The notes under the pieces: generated by a model
Told to the model about the DNA's origin: nothing
The model's input: only the letters and a program-made list of their open reading frames with translations
The model's database searches: none
NCBI GenBank assembly: GCA_019119685.1
Contig: DWWN01000043.1
Span: forward strand, 1-63,897
DNA: 63,897 nucleotides
Reading direction: 5' to 3'
From: Candidatus Faecalibacterium faecigallinarum
GTDB lineage: Bacteria; Bacillota; Clostridia; Oscillospirales; Ruminococcaceae
Program-made: the position numbers and the translations under genes
Shown: piece after piece, positions 27,128 to 34,506 of the stretch
Layout of the letters: each line of letters opens with the position of its first letter
Numbering within the stretch: the first letter of the stretch is position 1

Positions 27128-27700
27128 ATGAAGATGAAAAAGCTTTTGACCGCCGCTGCCGCCGCCTCGCTGGCCCTGTTCGCCCTGGTGGGCTGCGGGG
27201 ACAAAGACGCCGCTTCGTCCGGCTCCGCCGGGGCCAAGGACTACGCCCAGATCATCCACGACGCCCGCACCGACGAGTACAACGAGGCCATGATGATCCT
27301 CTCCTCCGACGGGGAGGGCGCGCTCACCGCCATCGACGGCCCCGCCGCCGACATGACCGAGGACGACATCAAGGCCCAGGCCGACAACTTCATCCTGCCC
27401 ATGCTGGGGCTGGAGGCGGGCGACTATGAGGAGTTTGCCGCCTCGGTATCCACCATGAACGTCCGCAGCTACGGCATCGCCATCGTCAAGCCCGCCGAGG
27501 GCAAGGCCGCCGACGTCCAGGCCGCCCTGGAGAACTACGTCACCAGCCAGCAGCTTTCGATGCAGAACTACCTGGCCGACCAGTACGAGATCGCCAAGGC
27601 AGCCACCGTCACCACCGTCCCCTCGGGCGAGGTGGTGCTGGTCTGCTGCGAGGATTCCGACACCGTCCTCGCCGCCATCGAAGATGCTCTGGCAGCCTAA
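27128..27700 (+). CDS. DUF4358-like lipoprotein
   Basis: 190 residues. The signal peptide MKMKKLLTAAAAASLALFAL ends in the lipobox LVGC, so it is lipid-anchored outside the cell. The mature part (YAQIIHDARTDEYNEAMMI, MNVRSYGIAIVKPAEGKA, QNYLADQYEIAKAATVTTV) matches the DUF4358 family common in gut Clostridia. Its function is unknown. GAAAGGAA precedes the ATG. It is a single gene between 9-nt arrays and the structured element. Confidence 0.85.
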   Translation: MKMKKLLTAAAAASLALFALVGCGDKDAASSGSAGAKDYAQIIHDARTDEYNEAMMILSSDGEGALTAIDGPAADMTEDDIKAQADNFILPMLGLEAGDYEEFAASVSTMNVRSYGIAIVKPAEGKAADVQAALENYVTSQQLSMQNYLADQYEIAKAATVTTVPSGEVVLVCCEDSDTVLAAIEDALAA

Positions 27701-27735
27701 ACGTCCCTTTGCAGCCCGCAGAACGAGCTTATTGT

Positions 27736-27936
27736 AAAAAGTCCCGCCCGGACGACATGTGCGTACGGGCGGGACACATACAGGGAAATGGAGCGCTGAG
27801 AGTGTGCGAGGCCCCTCGGGCCGAGTGCGCGGTTCAGCGCTTCATTTTGTCTAAAAGGGGGATACCAGGGGGGAAGAATTTCTGACCTGCGTATGCAGGC
27901 AGAAATTGGTCCACCCTGGAGCGTGGCGCAAGCCAC
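27736..27936 (+). ncRNA. Structured RNA-like element, HEARO/omega-RNA-like, intact copy
   Basis: About 200 nt without a coding frame. GTCCCGCCCG pairs with CGGGCGGGAC around the loop GACGACATGTGCGTA. Then CTGAGAGTGTGCGAGGCC and GGGCCGAGTGCGCGG form the next helices, closed by AGCGCTGA/TCAGCGCT. The 3' part is AATTTCTG-CCTGC/GCAGG-CAGAAATT. The copy at 58.4 kb keeps the loops but changes the first stem to GTCCAGACT/AGTCTGGAC, so pairing is conserved and sequence is not. The layout recalls the HEARO RNA that guides IscB nucleases; no iscB is in the window. I judge 'structured RNA' likely and 'HEARO-like' tentative. Confidence 0.55.
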
Positions 27937-28014
27937 ACTTGGCGGGCTGTTTTTTTGCGGCAAAATATGGTATACTACTGCCAGTGTCACCAACAACCGA
28001 AGGCAGGAGCGGCT

Positions 28015-29013
28015 ATGAAAGCAACCATCATCATCCCCAATATCAACGGCAAGGGCTGGCTGAAAGACTCCATCGAGTCGGTCTACGCCCAGACCGAACA
28101 GGACTTCCACCTCATCGTGGTGGATAACGGTTCCACCGACGAGAGCCTCGAGCAGGCCCGCAGCTACTGCGGCAGGCCCAACTTCACCCTGATCGAAAAC
28201 GGTAAGAACACCGGCTTTTCCCACGCGGTGAATCAGGGCATCGCCCTGGCCGGCAGCGAGTATGTGGTCCTGTTCAACAACGACGCTTTCGCCGAGCCCG
28301 ACTGGCTGGAACAGCTGATCCGCACCGCCGACCGCGACGAGCGCATCTTTGCCGTCCAGAGCCTGATGATCCGCCACTTTGAGCGGGAGCTGGCCGACGA
28401 TGCCGGGGACTATGTCACCTGGATGGGCTTTGCCTGCAAGACCGGCGACGGCCGCCTTGCCAGCCGCTACGCAAAGCAAAAGCGCATCTTCTCGGCCTGC
28501 GGGGGGGCGGCCCTCTACCGCAAGCGCATTTTGGACGAGATCGGGGTCTTTGACGAGAACTTCTTTGCCTATTTCGAGGACGTGGACCTGAGCTGGCGGG
28601 CCAACAACGCCGGCTACAAGTGCGTGCTCTGCCCGGCCGCCCGCTGCTACCACATCTGCGGGGCCAGCACCGGCGCGGTACGGTACAACGCCTTCAAGAG
28701 CCGCCAGAGCGGCCGCAACAGCATCCTTCTGCCCCTGAAAAACGAGCCCGCCCTCATGCTGCTGGTCAACGCCCTGCCCCTGCTGGCGGGGTATCTGCTC
28801 AAGTGCTACAAGTTCCACAAACAGGGCTTCGGCGAGGCGTGGGACGCCGGGATGCGGGAGGCCTTCGCCATTTTGCGGGAGGGCAAGCTGGGCAAGCGGC
28901 CTTTCCGCCTGCGGGACCTGCCCCACTACCTGCGGATGGAAGTGTGGATGATCTGGAACATGGTCCCCTACCTGTGGTACCGCCTCGTCATCGTGCCCCT
29001 GAAACTGAAATGA
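28015..29013 (+). CDS. Glycosyltransferase family 2
   Basis: 332 residues. MKATIIIPNINGKGWLKDSI and VVDNGSTDESLE are the GT-A nucleotide-sugar start, FNNDAF takes the DXD place, and YFEDVDLSWRANNAGY is typical of rhamnosyltransferase-like GT2 proteins. The C-terminal 70 residues are hydrophobic or aromatic and may sit on the membrane. I start at ATG 28015 after GGCAGGAG. It is a lone glycosyltransferase, not in a polysaccharide cluster; a terminator follows. Donor and acceptor are unknown. Confidence 0.92.
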   Translation: MKATIIIPNINGKGWLKDSIESVYAQTEQDFHLIVVDNGSTDESLEQARSYCGRPNFTLIENGKNTGFSHAVNQGIALAGSEYVVLFNNDAFAEPDWLEQLIRTADRDERIFAVQSLMIRHFERELADDAGDYVTWMGFACKTGDGRLASRYAKQKRIFSACGGAALYRKRILDEIGVFDENFFAYFEDVDLSWRANNAGYKCVLCPAARCYHICGASTGAVRYNAFKSRQSGRNSILLPLKNEPALMLLVNALPLLAGYLLKCYKFHKQGFGEAWDAGMREAFAILREGKLGKRPFRLRDLPHYLRMEVWMIWNMVPYLWYRLVIVPLKLK

Positions 29014-29018
29014 ACCGC

Positions 29019-29058
29019 AAAACGCCCCGCCGCAGTTTACCGCTGCGGCGGGGGTTTG
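29019..29058 (+). terminator. Terminator after the glycosyltransferase
   Basis: CCCCGCCGCAG pairs with CTGCGGCGGGG and is followed by GTTTGC. A close relative occurs at 29556-29587. Confidence 0.75.
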
Positions 29059-29068
29059 CACTTTAAGG

Positions 29069-29419
29069 CTATTCAACAAAAATGCAGTAAATGGTCACAT
29101 AGGTATAAGGGCCGGTGGCCAAAACCTGTCCGTTGGAAATGACGGTGATCTTATCTCCGCGCTCCAAACTGGACAATTCAATACGGTGAAAAGATTTATT
29201 TCGCAGATAATCTTTTGTCATCGGTATGTAATAACTAGGAGGTTCATCCAAATTGCTTCCTGCATAAATAGCTGAACCACCAGGACCGGTTGTTATATCC
29301 AAAATATAAAGGTGTTCGACCGAAGGATGAAGAACGAACCGATACAAAAGCACCGCCAAAACAGCTAAAAGCAGGAAGATAACAACTTTTTTTGCAGGGA
29401 AAGAATGAACTTTTTTCAT
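29069..29419 (-). CDS. Small membrane-anchored protein, unknown
   Basis: 116 residues with one N-terminal membrane helix (about residues 12-30: VVIFLLLAVLAVLLYRFVL) and a polar outer part, with no recognised motif. A short strand-rich segment (GDKITVISNGQVLATGPYTYV) may form a small beta barrel. The gene is clearly AT-richer than its neighbours and is oriented against them. GGGGGAATAAGG precedes the ATG. It lies between two similar terminators and may have been acquired. Confidence 0.6.
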   Translation of the reverse strand: MKKVHSFPAKKVVIFLLLAVLAVLLYRFVLHPSVEHLYILDITTGPGGSAIYAGSNLDEPPSYYIPMTKDYLRNKSFHRIELSSLERGDKITVISNGQVLATGPYTYVTIYCIFVE

Positions 29420-29555
29420 ACCTTATTCCCCCTTTTATGAATCGCCGATCCCTTCTGCATTTAATTGTATAGGAAGATAGAAAAAAGTAAATGACCGCAA
29501 TCAATAAAAAGAGAGAAAAAAACTGTCCGGGTCAAAAAAGATATACCAATCAAAA

Positions 29556-29587
29556 CGCCCCGCCGTTCCATTGCGGCGGGGTTTTTC
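29556..29587 (+). terminator. Terminator without an obvious upstream gene
   Basis: CCCCGCCG pairs with CGGCGGGG and is followed by TTTTT. It lies between the starts of two divergent genes, so nothing intact upstream needs it. It resembles the terminator at 29019-29058. Confidence 0.7.
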
Positions 29588-29703
29588 AGCTTGAGCAGGC
29601 AGACCCGGAAAAGGACAGCTTGCAGTATGTTTCTTTGTGTGCTATCCTTTTATCGATTTCAGCAGAACAGCTAAGGGTGTATCTGAGAAGGAGGTGTCAT
29701 TTC

Positions 29704-29934
29704 TTGAAACGAGCAATGTTTGGAGGATTTCTTTCGATCGTTGGAAGCATCTGGGCGCTGGCTGCCGTTATAGCGGCAAACGGTTATTTTGTGGAGGGGT
29801 GGTCCGATCCGCCCGGGAAACTTTTGACCCAGATGTCGGAATCTGGTCTTTTGGTATGGTTTGTTGTTTCCGTTGGAACCGTCCTGCTGGGGCTCGTTCT
29901 CATGGCAGCAGAGTACGTTCGGAAAGACGATTGA
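29704..29934 (+). CDS. Small two-helix membrane protein, unknown
   Basis: 76 residues from a TTG at 29704, chosen because AAGGAGGT ends 8 nt before it; the frame is open further upstream but passes through a terminator. Two hydrophobic helices (GGFLSIVGSIWALAAVIA and LLVWFVVSVGTVLLGLVLMA) flank a short loop, and the C-terminus is charged (EYVRKDD). No family is recognised. Base composition is lower in GC than the surrounding genes. A terminator follows at 29970. Confidence 0.6.
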   Translation: MKRAMFGGFLSIVGSIWALAAVIAANGYFVEGWSDPPGKLLTQMSESGLLVWFVVSVGTVLLGLVLMAAEYVRKDD

Positions 29935-29969
29935 CCTTCCATCGGCAGCACCCCTTGCCCCGGCAGAAC

Positions 29970-30008
29970 AACAGCTCCCCCGGCAGACAGATCCGGAGGA
30001 GCTGTTTT
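29970..30008. terminator. Terminator between the small membrane gene and the Clp gene
   Basis: AACAGCTCC pairs with GGAGCTGTT and is followed by TTG. It can end the plus-strand gene; the A-run on the other side is weak. Confidence 0.65.
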
Positions 30009-30022
30009 GTGTCACGCTGTGC

Positions 30023-32335
30023 TCAGACGGTGGCCGTGTCGTCCGCGATCAGCAGCACGCTGCCGTCGGCGGAACAGTCGGCGGTGTAGTGGGCGCCGGG
30101 TCGGGCCGTGCCCGAGGCGATGCGGTCGGCCAGGGCCTGCTCCACCGCACGGTCCACCTGGCGGCGCAGTTCCCGCGCGCCGTAGGGGCTGGCGGCTTTG
30201 GCCGCGAGGGCCCGGCAGACCTTGGGGGTGTGGGTCAGGGTGTAGCCGCTGCGGGCGGCACGCTGCTCCAGCTGGCCCAAAAGCCGGTCGGCAATGGCCG
30301 AAAGGCTCTCGGGGCCCAGCGGGCGGAACACGATCATGTCGTCCAGACGGCCCAGCAGCTCGGGGCGGAAAAAGCTCTTGGCCTCGGCGATGGCCTGCTG
30401 GGCCTGCTTTTCAAACACGGCCTCCTGCCCGGCGGCAAAGCCCAGAGGCGCGGCCTGCCCGGCCAGAAAGCGCGCCCCGAGGTTGGCCGTCAGCAGGACG
30501 ATGGTGTTGGTGAAATCCGCCTTGCGGCCGGCGGCGTCGGTGAGACAGCCGTCCTCCAAAAGCTGCAAAAGGATGTTCTGGATGTCGGGGTGGGCCTTTT
30601 CGATCTCGTCGAACAGCACCACGCTGTAGGGCCTGCGGCGGACCGCCTCGGTCAGCTGGCCGCCCTCGTCGTGGCCCAGATAGCCCGGCGGCGCGCCCAG
30701 CAGGCGGGCCACCGTGTGGGCCTCCTGGTATTCGGACATATCAAATTTGAGCAGCGCCTTGTCGCTGCCAAACCAGCTGCGGGCCAGCGCCTTCGACAGG
30801 GCGGTCTTGCCCACGCCGGTGGGCCCCAAGAACAGCAGCGCCCCGATGGGCCGGCCCGGCTCGCCCAGGCCGGTGCGGCTGCGTCGGATGGCGGCGGCTA
30901 CGGCGGCCACCGCCTTTTCCTGCCCCACCACCTCCTGCGCGAGACGGCATTCCAGCAGGGCCAGACGCTCCCGCTCGGCCTCCCCCACCCGCTCGGCGGG
31001 GATGCCGCTGGCCCGGGCCACCACCCGCGCCATGTCCTCCCTTGTCAGGGCGGGGGCGCTGCGGCCCTCCTTTTCGGCCCGGATGCGGGCGGCGGCGCAG
31101 GCTTCGTCCATCAGGTCGATGGCCTTGTCGGGCAGACAGCGCCCCGGCAAATACCGCACCGACAGTTCCACCGCGTCGTCCAGCGCCTCGGGCGGGATCA
31201 GCACCCCGTGATAGCGCTCGTAGCGGGGGGCCAGCCCTTCCAGGATGCCCCGGGCCTGCTCGGGGGTGGGCTCCTCGATCTGCACCCGGCCGAACCGCCG
31301 CTCGAGGGCGGGGTCCTTCTGGATGTGGGTGCGGAACTCCTGGTTGGTGGTCGCGCCGATCATCTGCAGCTCGCCCCGGGCCAGCACCGGCTTTAAGATG
31401 TTGGCCGCGTCGATGGCTCCTTCGGCCGCGCCGGCCCCCACGATGGTGTGGAACTCGTCCACGAACAGGATGACCCCGCCGTCCCGCACCAGTTCTTCCA
31501 GCAGGCTTTTGAGGCGCTCCTCAAAGTCGCCGCGGTACTTGGTGCCGGCCACCAGGCTGGCCATGTCCAGCGCCAGCAGCCGCCGGCCCTTGAGGGCCCG
31601 GGGCACCTGCCCCGCCGCGATGCGCTGGGCCAGCCCCTCGGCCAGGGCGGTCTTGCCCACGCCGGGCTCCCCCACCAGGCAGGGGTTATTCTTCTGCCGC
31701 CGGCAGAGGATCTCGATCATCCGGTCCAGCTCCCTGTCCCGGCAAAAGACGGGGTCCAGTTCCCCGTCGGCGGCGCGGCGGGTCAGGTCCCGGCAGTATT
31801 TGTCGCTGGCGCGGCTGCCCCTGGGCGCGCCGGACGCCGCCCGGGGCTGGACCGGCAGGGTCAGCTGTCCCGACATCTGGCGGCACTCCCGCACGGCCTC
31901 GCTCAGCTGCAGCCCCATCGAGGCCAGCATCACCCCCGCCGTGCACCCGCCGTCCTCCATCATGGCGCACAGCAGATGTTCCGGCTCGGCCCGGGGCTGC
32001 CGGGCGTTCTGGGCGTCGATCAGGGCGTAGTCGATGGCCCGGCGCAGCTCGGGGGCTAGGTCCTGCCGGCGCAGCCGCCGGGGCATGCCCTGCCGGCCCT
32101 CGGCCAGCTGGCGGCGCACCTCCTGTTCCCGGATGTTCTTCCCGGCCAGAAAGCGGCCCGCGGGCCCGTGGTCCTGCTGCAAAATGGCCAGCAGCAGGTG
32201 GCCGGTGTCGGCGCGGTCGCAGCCGTAGTTGCCGGCCAGCTCCACCGCGCCCTCCAGCACCCGGCCCGCCTCCCGCGAAAAGCCCTTGCCCCATCCTGCG
32301 CTGAAACGATCCAAAATTCCCATTGCCTGCTCCAT
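30023..32335 (-). CDS. Clp-family AAA+ ATPase (ClpC/ClpB-like)
   Basis: 770 residues. The Clp-N double repeat fills about residues 5-150 (LEGAVELAGNYGCDRADTGHLLLAIL and ALIDAQNARQPRAEPEHLLCAMM). Two AAA+ modules follow: Walker A GEPGVGKTALAEG near residue 223 with Walker B ILFVDEFHTIVGAG, and GPTGVGKTALSKAL near 502 with VVLFDEIEKAHP. The linker between them is short, which favours ClpC over the long-middle ClpB. LGF in AAPLGFAAG is at the place of the ClpP-docking loop. It would unfold proteins for ClpP, which is not in the window. The start is uncertain: a second ATG is four codons in. No CtsR or McsAB genes are adjacent. Confidence 0.88.
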   Translation of the reverse strand: MEQAMGILDRFSAGWGKGFSREAGRVLEGAVELAGNYGCDRADTGHLLLAILQQDHGPAGRFLAGKNIREQEVRRQLAEGRQGMPRRLRRQDLAPELRRAIDYALIDAQNARQPRAEPEHLLCAMMEDGGCTAGVMLASMGLQLSEAVRECRQMSGQLTLPVQPRAASGAPRGSRASDKYCRDLTRRAADGELDPVFCRDRELDRMIEILCRRQKNNPCLVGEPGVGKTALAEGLAQRIAAGQVPRALKGRRLLALDMASLVAGTKYRGDFEERLKSLLEELVRDGGVILFVDEFHTIVGAGAAEGAIDAANILKPVLARGELQMIGATTNQEFRTHIQKDPALERRFGRVQIEEPTPEQARGILEGLAPRYERYHGVLIPPEALDDAVELSVRYLPGRCLPDKAIDLMDEACAAARIRAEKEGRSAPALTREDMARVVARASGIPAERVGEAERERLALLECRLAQEVVGQEKAVAAVAAAIRRSRTGLGEPGRPIGALLFLGPTGVGKTALSKALARSWFGSDKALLKFDMSEYQEAHTVARLLGAPPGYLGHDEGGQLTEAVRRRPYSVVLFDEIEKAHPDIQNILLQLLEDGCLTDAAGRKADFTNTIVLLTANLGARFLAGQAAPLGFAAGQEAVFEKQAQQAIAEAKSFFRPELLGRLDDMIVFRPLGPESLSAIADRLLGQLEQRAARSGYTLTHTPKVCRALAAKAASPYGARELRRQVDRAVEQALADRIASGTARPGAHYTADCSADGSVLLIADDTATV

Positions 32336-32466
32336 TCCCGGCGTATGCCGATGCTTTCAACACCTACAGTATAGTCCCCCGGCACGGGAAAAAATCAGTT
32401 CTTTCTGTCAAAGCGCACAAACAAACCGGCGGCCCTTCTGTTCAGGAAAATGTTACAATTTCCGTC

Positions 32467-32495
32467 TTGAACCCCTCCGCCCGCTGTGCTAGAGT
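32467..32495 (+). promoter_or_regulatory. Promoter of the small membrane protein at 32.5 kb
   Basis: TTGAAC, 17-bp spacer, TAGAGT, about 50 bp before the start codon. A TATAAT at 32506 without a matching -35 is an alternative. Confidence 0.55.
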
Positions 32496-32543
32496 GAAAT
32501 AGTCATATAATCTGTCACAAACATCATCCAGAGAGGTTCCTCC

Positions 32544-32945
32544 ATGCGTCTTGTCCATCTTGCTGTCCTGTTCTTTGTCCATTATGCCCTGTCATCGTTG
32601 GTGTTTGTGGGGCTGTTCCTGGCTGCGTCTTGGTTCAAAGGCCGGCAGCTCCGCTTTCGCGCCGAGGCTTGGGATGACTTTTTCCTCACCTTCCCGGCGG
32701 AAAAAGCGGAACAGTTTTTCCTCTGGCTCTATCTCGCAGCAGATATCTTGACCGGCTGTGTGGACTATATGTTGCTGCGGGCAGGTGGCTTCGTCTGGGC
32801 CCTGCCGCTGGCCCTCTCTTTCTTCCTAGTCTGGACGGCCTTCTTTGCCTGGAAGTGGCAGCGCAAGGGAGGCAAACTCATGGACCGCTACCAGACCATG
32901 CTCGACGACATCCGCCGGCACCGCGAAGAACAGCACAAACCTTGA
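32544..32945 (+). CDS. Three-helix membrane protein, unknown
   Basis: 133 residues. Hydrophobic helices lie near residues 5-28, 58-80 and 84-105, with an amphipathic stretch between the first two (FRAEAWDDFFLTFPAEKAEQ) and a charged C-terminal tail (MLDDIRRHREEQHKP). I recognise no family. AGAGAGG precedes the ATG. It is a single gene with its own promoter and a terminator, divergent from the Clp gene. Confidence 0.65.
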   Translation: MRLVHLAVLFFVHYALSSLVFVGLFLAASWFKGRQLRFRAEAWDDFFLTFPAEKAEQFFLWLYLAADILTGCVDYMLLRAGGFVWALPLALSFFLVWTAFFAWKWQRKGGKLMDRYQTMLDDIRRHREEQHKP

Positions 32946-32965
32946 CCTTCCCCCGCACAGACTGT

Positions 32966-33011
32966 TAAAAAGTCCCGTCCAGCCGACCTGCGCGGATGGA
33001 CGGGACACATA
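32966..33011 (+). repeat. Hairpin related to the 5' end of the structured element
   Basis: AAAAAGTCCCGTCCAG and GGACGGGACACATAAA match the 5' hairpin of the element at 27736 (AAAAAGTCCCGCCCGG and GGGCGGGACACATACA), again with compensated stem changes. The rest of the element is missing. It may be a remnant. Confidence 0.5.
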
Positions 33012-33012
33012 A

Positions 33013-33060
33013 ACCGGCGGCCCCCATCCTTTCGGGACAGGAGCCGCCGGCCGTTTTTTC
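33013..33060 (+). terminator. Terminator after the three-helix membrane protein
   Basis: CCGGCGGC pairs with GCCGCCGG around a CCCATCCTTTCGGGA stem-loop and is followed by CCGTTTTTT. Confidence 0.85.
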
Positions 33061-33063
33061 TGT

Positions 33064-33327
33064 TTACTGGTTTTCCATCGCGGCCAGGGCCTTTTTCAGG
33101 TTCTGGGCGATCTGGTCGGGGCAGCTGGTGGGCTTGGGGCCGCAGGTGACGCCCTCCATCCGGGCGATGGCGTCCTCCGCCTTCATGCCCTTGAGCAGGC
33201 TGGCGATGCCTTTCAGGTTGCCGTTGCAGCCGCCCATCACCTCGATGGACTCAATGGTGTGGTCGGGCGCGAGCTCGATCTTGGTCATGCGGGAGCAGGT
33301 GCCCTGGTTGGGATATGCAAAAGTCAT
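33064..33327 (-). CDS. TSCPD-domain protein (TIGR03905 type)
   Basis: 87 residues. The name-giving motif TSCPDQIAQNLKKAL is near the C-terminus, with GGCNGNLKGIASLLKGM in the centre and PNQGTCSRMT near the start; conserved cysteines suggest a metal or redox site. The family also occurs as the C-terminal domain of some ribonucleotide reductases; its free-standing role is unknown. I start at MTFAYPNQ (ATG 33327), preceded by AAAGGA. A mosaic repeat lies upstream. Confidence 0.9.
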   Translation of the reverse strand: MTFAYPNQGTCSRMTKIELAPDHTIESIEVMGGCNGNLKGIASLLKGMKAEDAIARMEGVTCGPKPTSCPDQIAQNLKKALAAMENQ

Positions 33328-33369
33328 GGGATACGTCCTTTCTTTTCTGTTGAATATGTTGCGCGGCCC

Positions 33370-33577
33370 GCAGGCGCGCCTGTCGGTTGCCCTCTCCGGC
33401 CCTGCGGGCACGGTTGCGGTACCCTGTTCAGCTTCGCAGTCCCGTAAACGCGGCCCTCTCCGGCCCTGCGGGCCACCTCCCCCGTAAACGTGGGAGGCCG
33501 AAACCTATAGGTTACGTTAGCCTCTCCCGCGTGCGGGAGAGGTGGCATGGAGCGAAGCGACATGACGGAGAGGGCCA
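33370..33577. repeat. GC-rich mosaic intergenic repeat, copy 3
   Basis: Contains CCTCTCCGGCCCTGCGGGC twice, GGTTGCGGTACCCTG, and CTCCCGCGTGCGGGAGAGGT followed by GGCATGGAGCGAAGCGACAT and GACGGAGAGGGC. The module order differs from copies 1 and 2. It fills the gap between the TSCPD gene and the stop of the PHP gene. Confidence 0.75.
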
Positions 33578-33580
33578 ATA

Positions 33581-34426
33581 TTACTTCTGATACTGCTTTG
33601 CCAGCGCGTTGATCCGCTCGATCTGGTCGTCCGCGGTGGTGCAGGTGCCCACCGGGTGGGGGTGGGCGGTGTTCGAGCCGTGGAAGTCGGTGCCGCCGGT
33701 CACGATCAGACCGTACTGCTCGCACAGGGCGCGGCATTCGGCCTTGTCGGCCTCGCTGTTGCGGGGGTGGTCGATCTCGATGCCGTCCAGCTTGCCCTCC
33801 GCCACGAGCTGCCGCACCAGCGGCATACTCTTGTAGACGGTGGGGTGGGCAAACACCAGCACGGCCTTGGCCGCCCGGGCGGTGGCGATGACCTCCTCCA
33901 CCGGCGGGTACTCGGGGCTGTGCAGGACGATGCCCCGCGGTTCCCAGCCGAACAGGTAGTGGTACACCTCGCCGTAGATGCTGTCGGCCAGGCCCAGCTC
34001 ATGCAGCGCCTGCATGATGCCGCTTTTGAACAGCACGCCGCTGTCTTTGGCGTACTCCAGCGCCTGCTCGGTGCGGAACTGCGGGTACAGCGCTTCCAGC
34101 TCCCGCGCGCTCTGCAGGCAGCACTCGTTGCGGCGGCGGCGCATGGTGTCGCAGTGGGCCCGCAGCTCGGGGCAGTCCTGCGGCCAGTAGCACAGCAGGT
34201 GGACCCGGTGTTTGCGCTCGTAATCGTAGCCGGTCAGCTCGGTGGCAGGGATCAGGCGCACCCCGTCCTGGACCGGGTGCCGGTAACAGTATTCGGCGCT
34301 CAGCAGGGTGTCATGGTCCGAGATGGCCATGGTGTCCAGCCCGGCCCGGGCCGCCATCACCGCCAGGCGGTGGATGGGCACCGACCCATCCGAACAGGTG
34401 GAATGATTGTGCAGGTCGCCAGCCAT
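33581..34426 (-). CDS. PHP-domain phosphoesterase
   Basis: 281 residues. The PHP fold's metal ligands are visible: DLHNHSTCSDGS, ISDHDT, the central E in PATELTGYDY, HPTVY and TGGTDFHGSN. Related proteins (YciV/TrpH type) hydrolyse 3',5'-nucleoside bisphosphate or short RNA; this one may do so, but the substrate is not set by sequence. A weak ribosome site precedes the ATG. The aconitase-family gene lies 80 bp upstream on the same strand. Confidence 0.88.
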   Translation of the reverse strand: MAGDLHNHSTCSDGSVPIHRLAVMAARAGLDTMAISDHDTLLSAEYCYRHPVQDGVRLIPATELTGYDYERKHRVHLLCYWPQDCPELRAHCDTMRRRRNECCLQSARELEALYPQFRTEQALEYAKDSGVLFKSGIMQALHELGLADSIYGEVYHYLFGWEPRGIVLHSPEYPPVEEVIATARAAKAVLVFAHPTVYKSMPLVRQLVAEGKLDGIEIDHPRNSEADKAECRALCEQYGLIVTGGTDFHGSNTAHPHPVGTCTTADDQIERINALAKQYQK

Positions 34427-34506
34427 GGCGAAGCCTCCGCCTCCTTTGCGTTTTCAAGAATCCGTCCGGCCCGAAAGCCGAATGCCCCCGGACCGGACGC
34501 TTGCGT

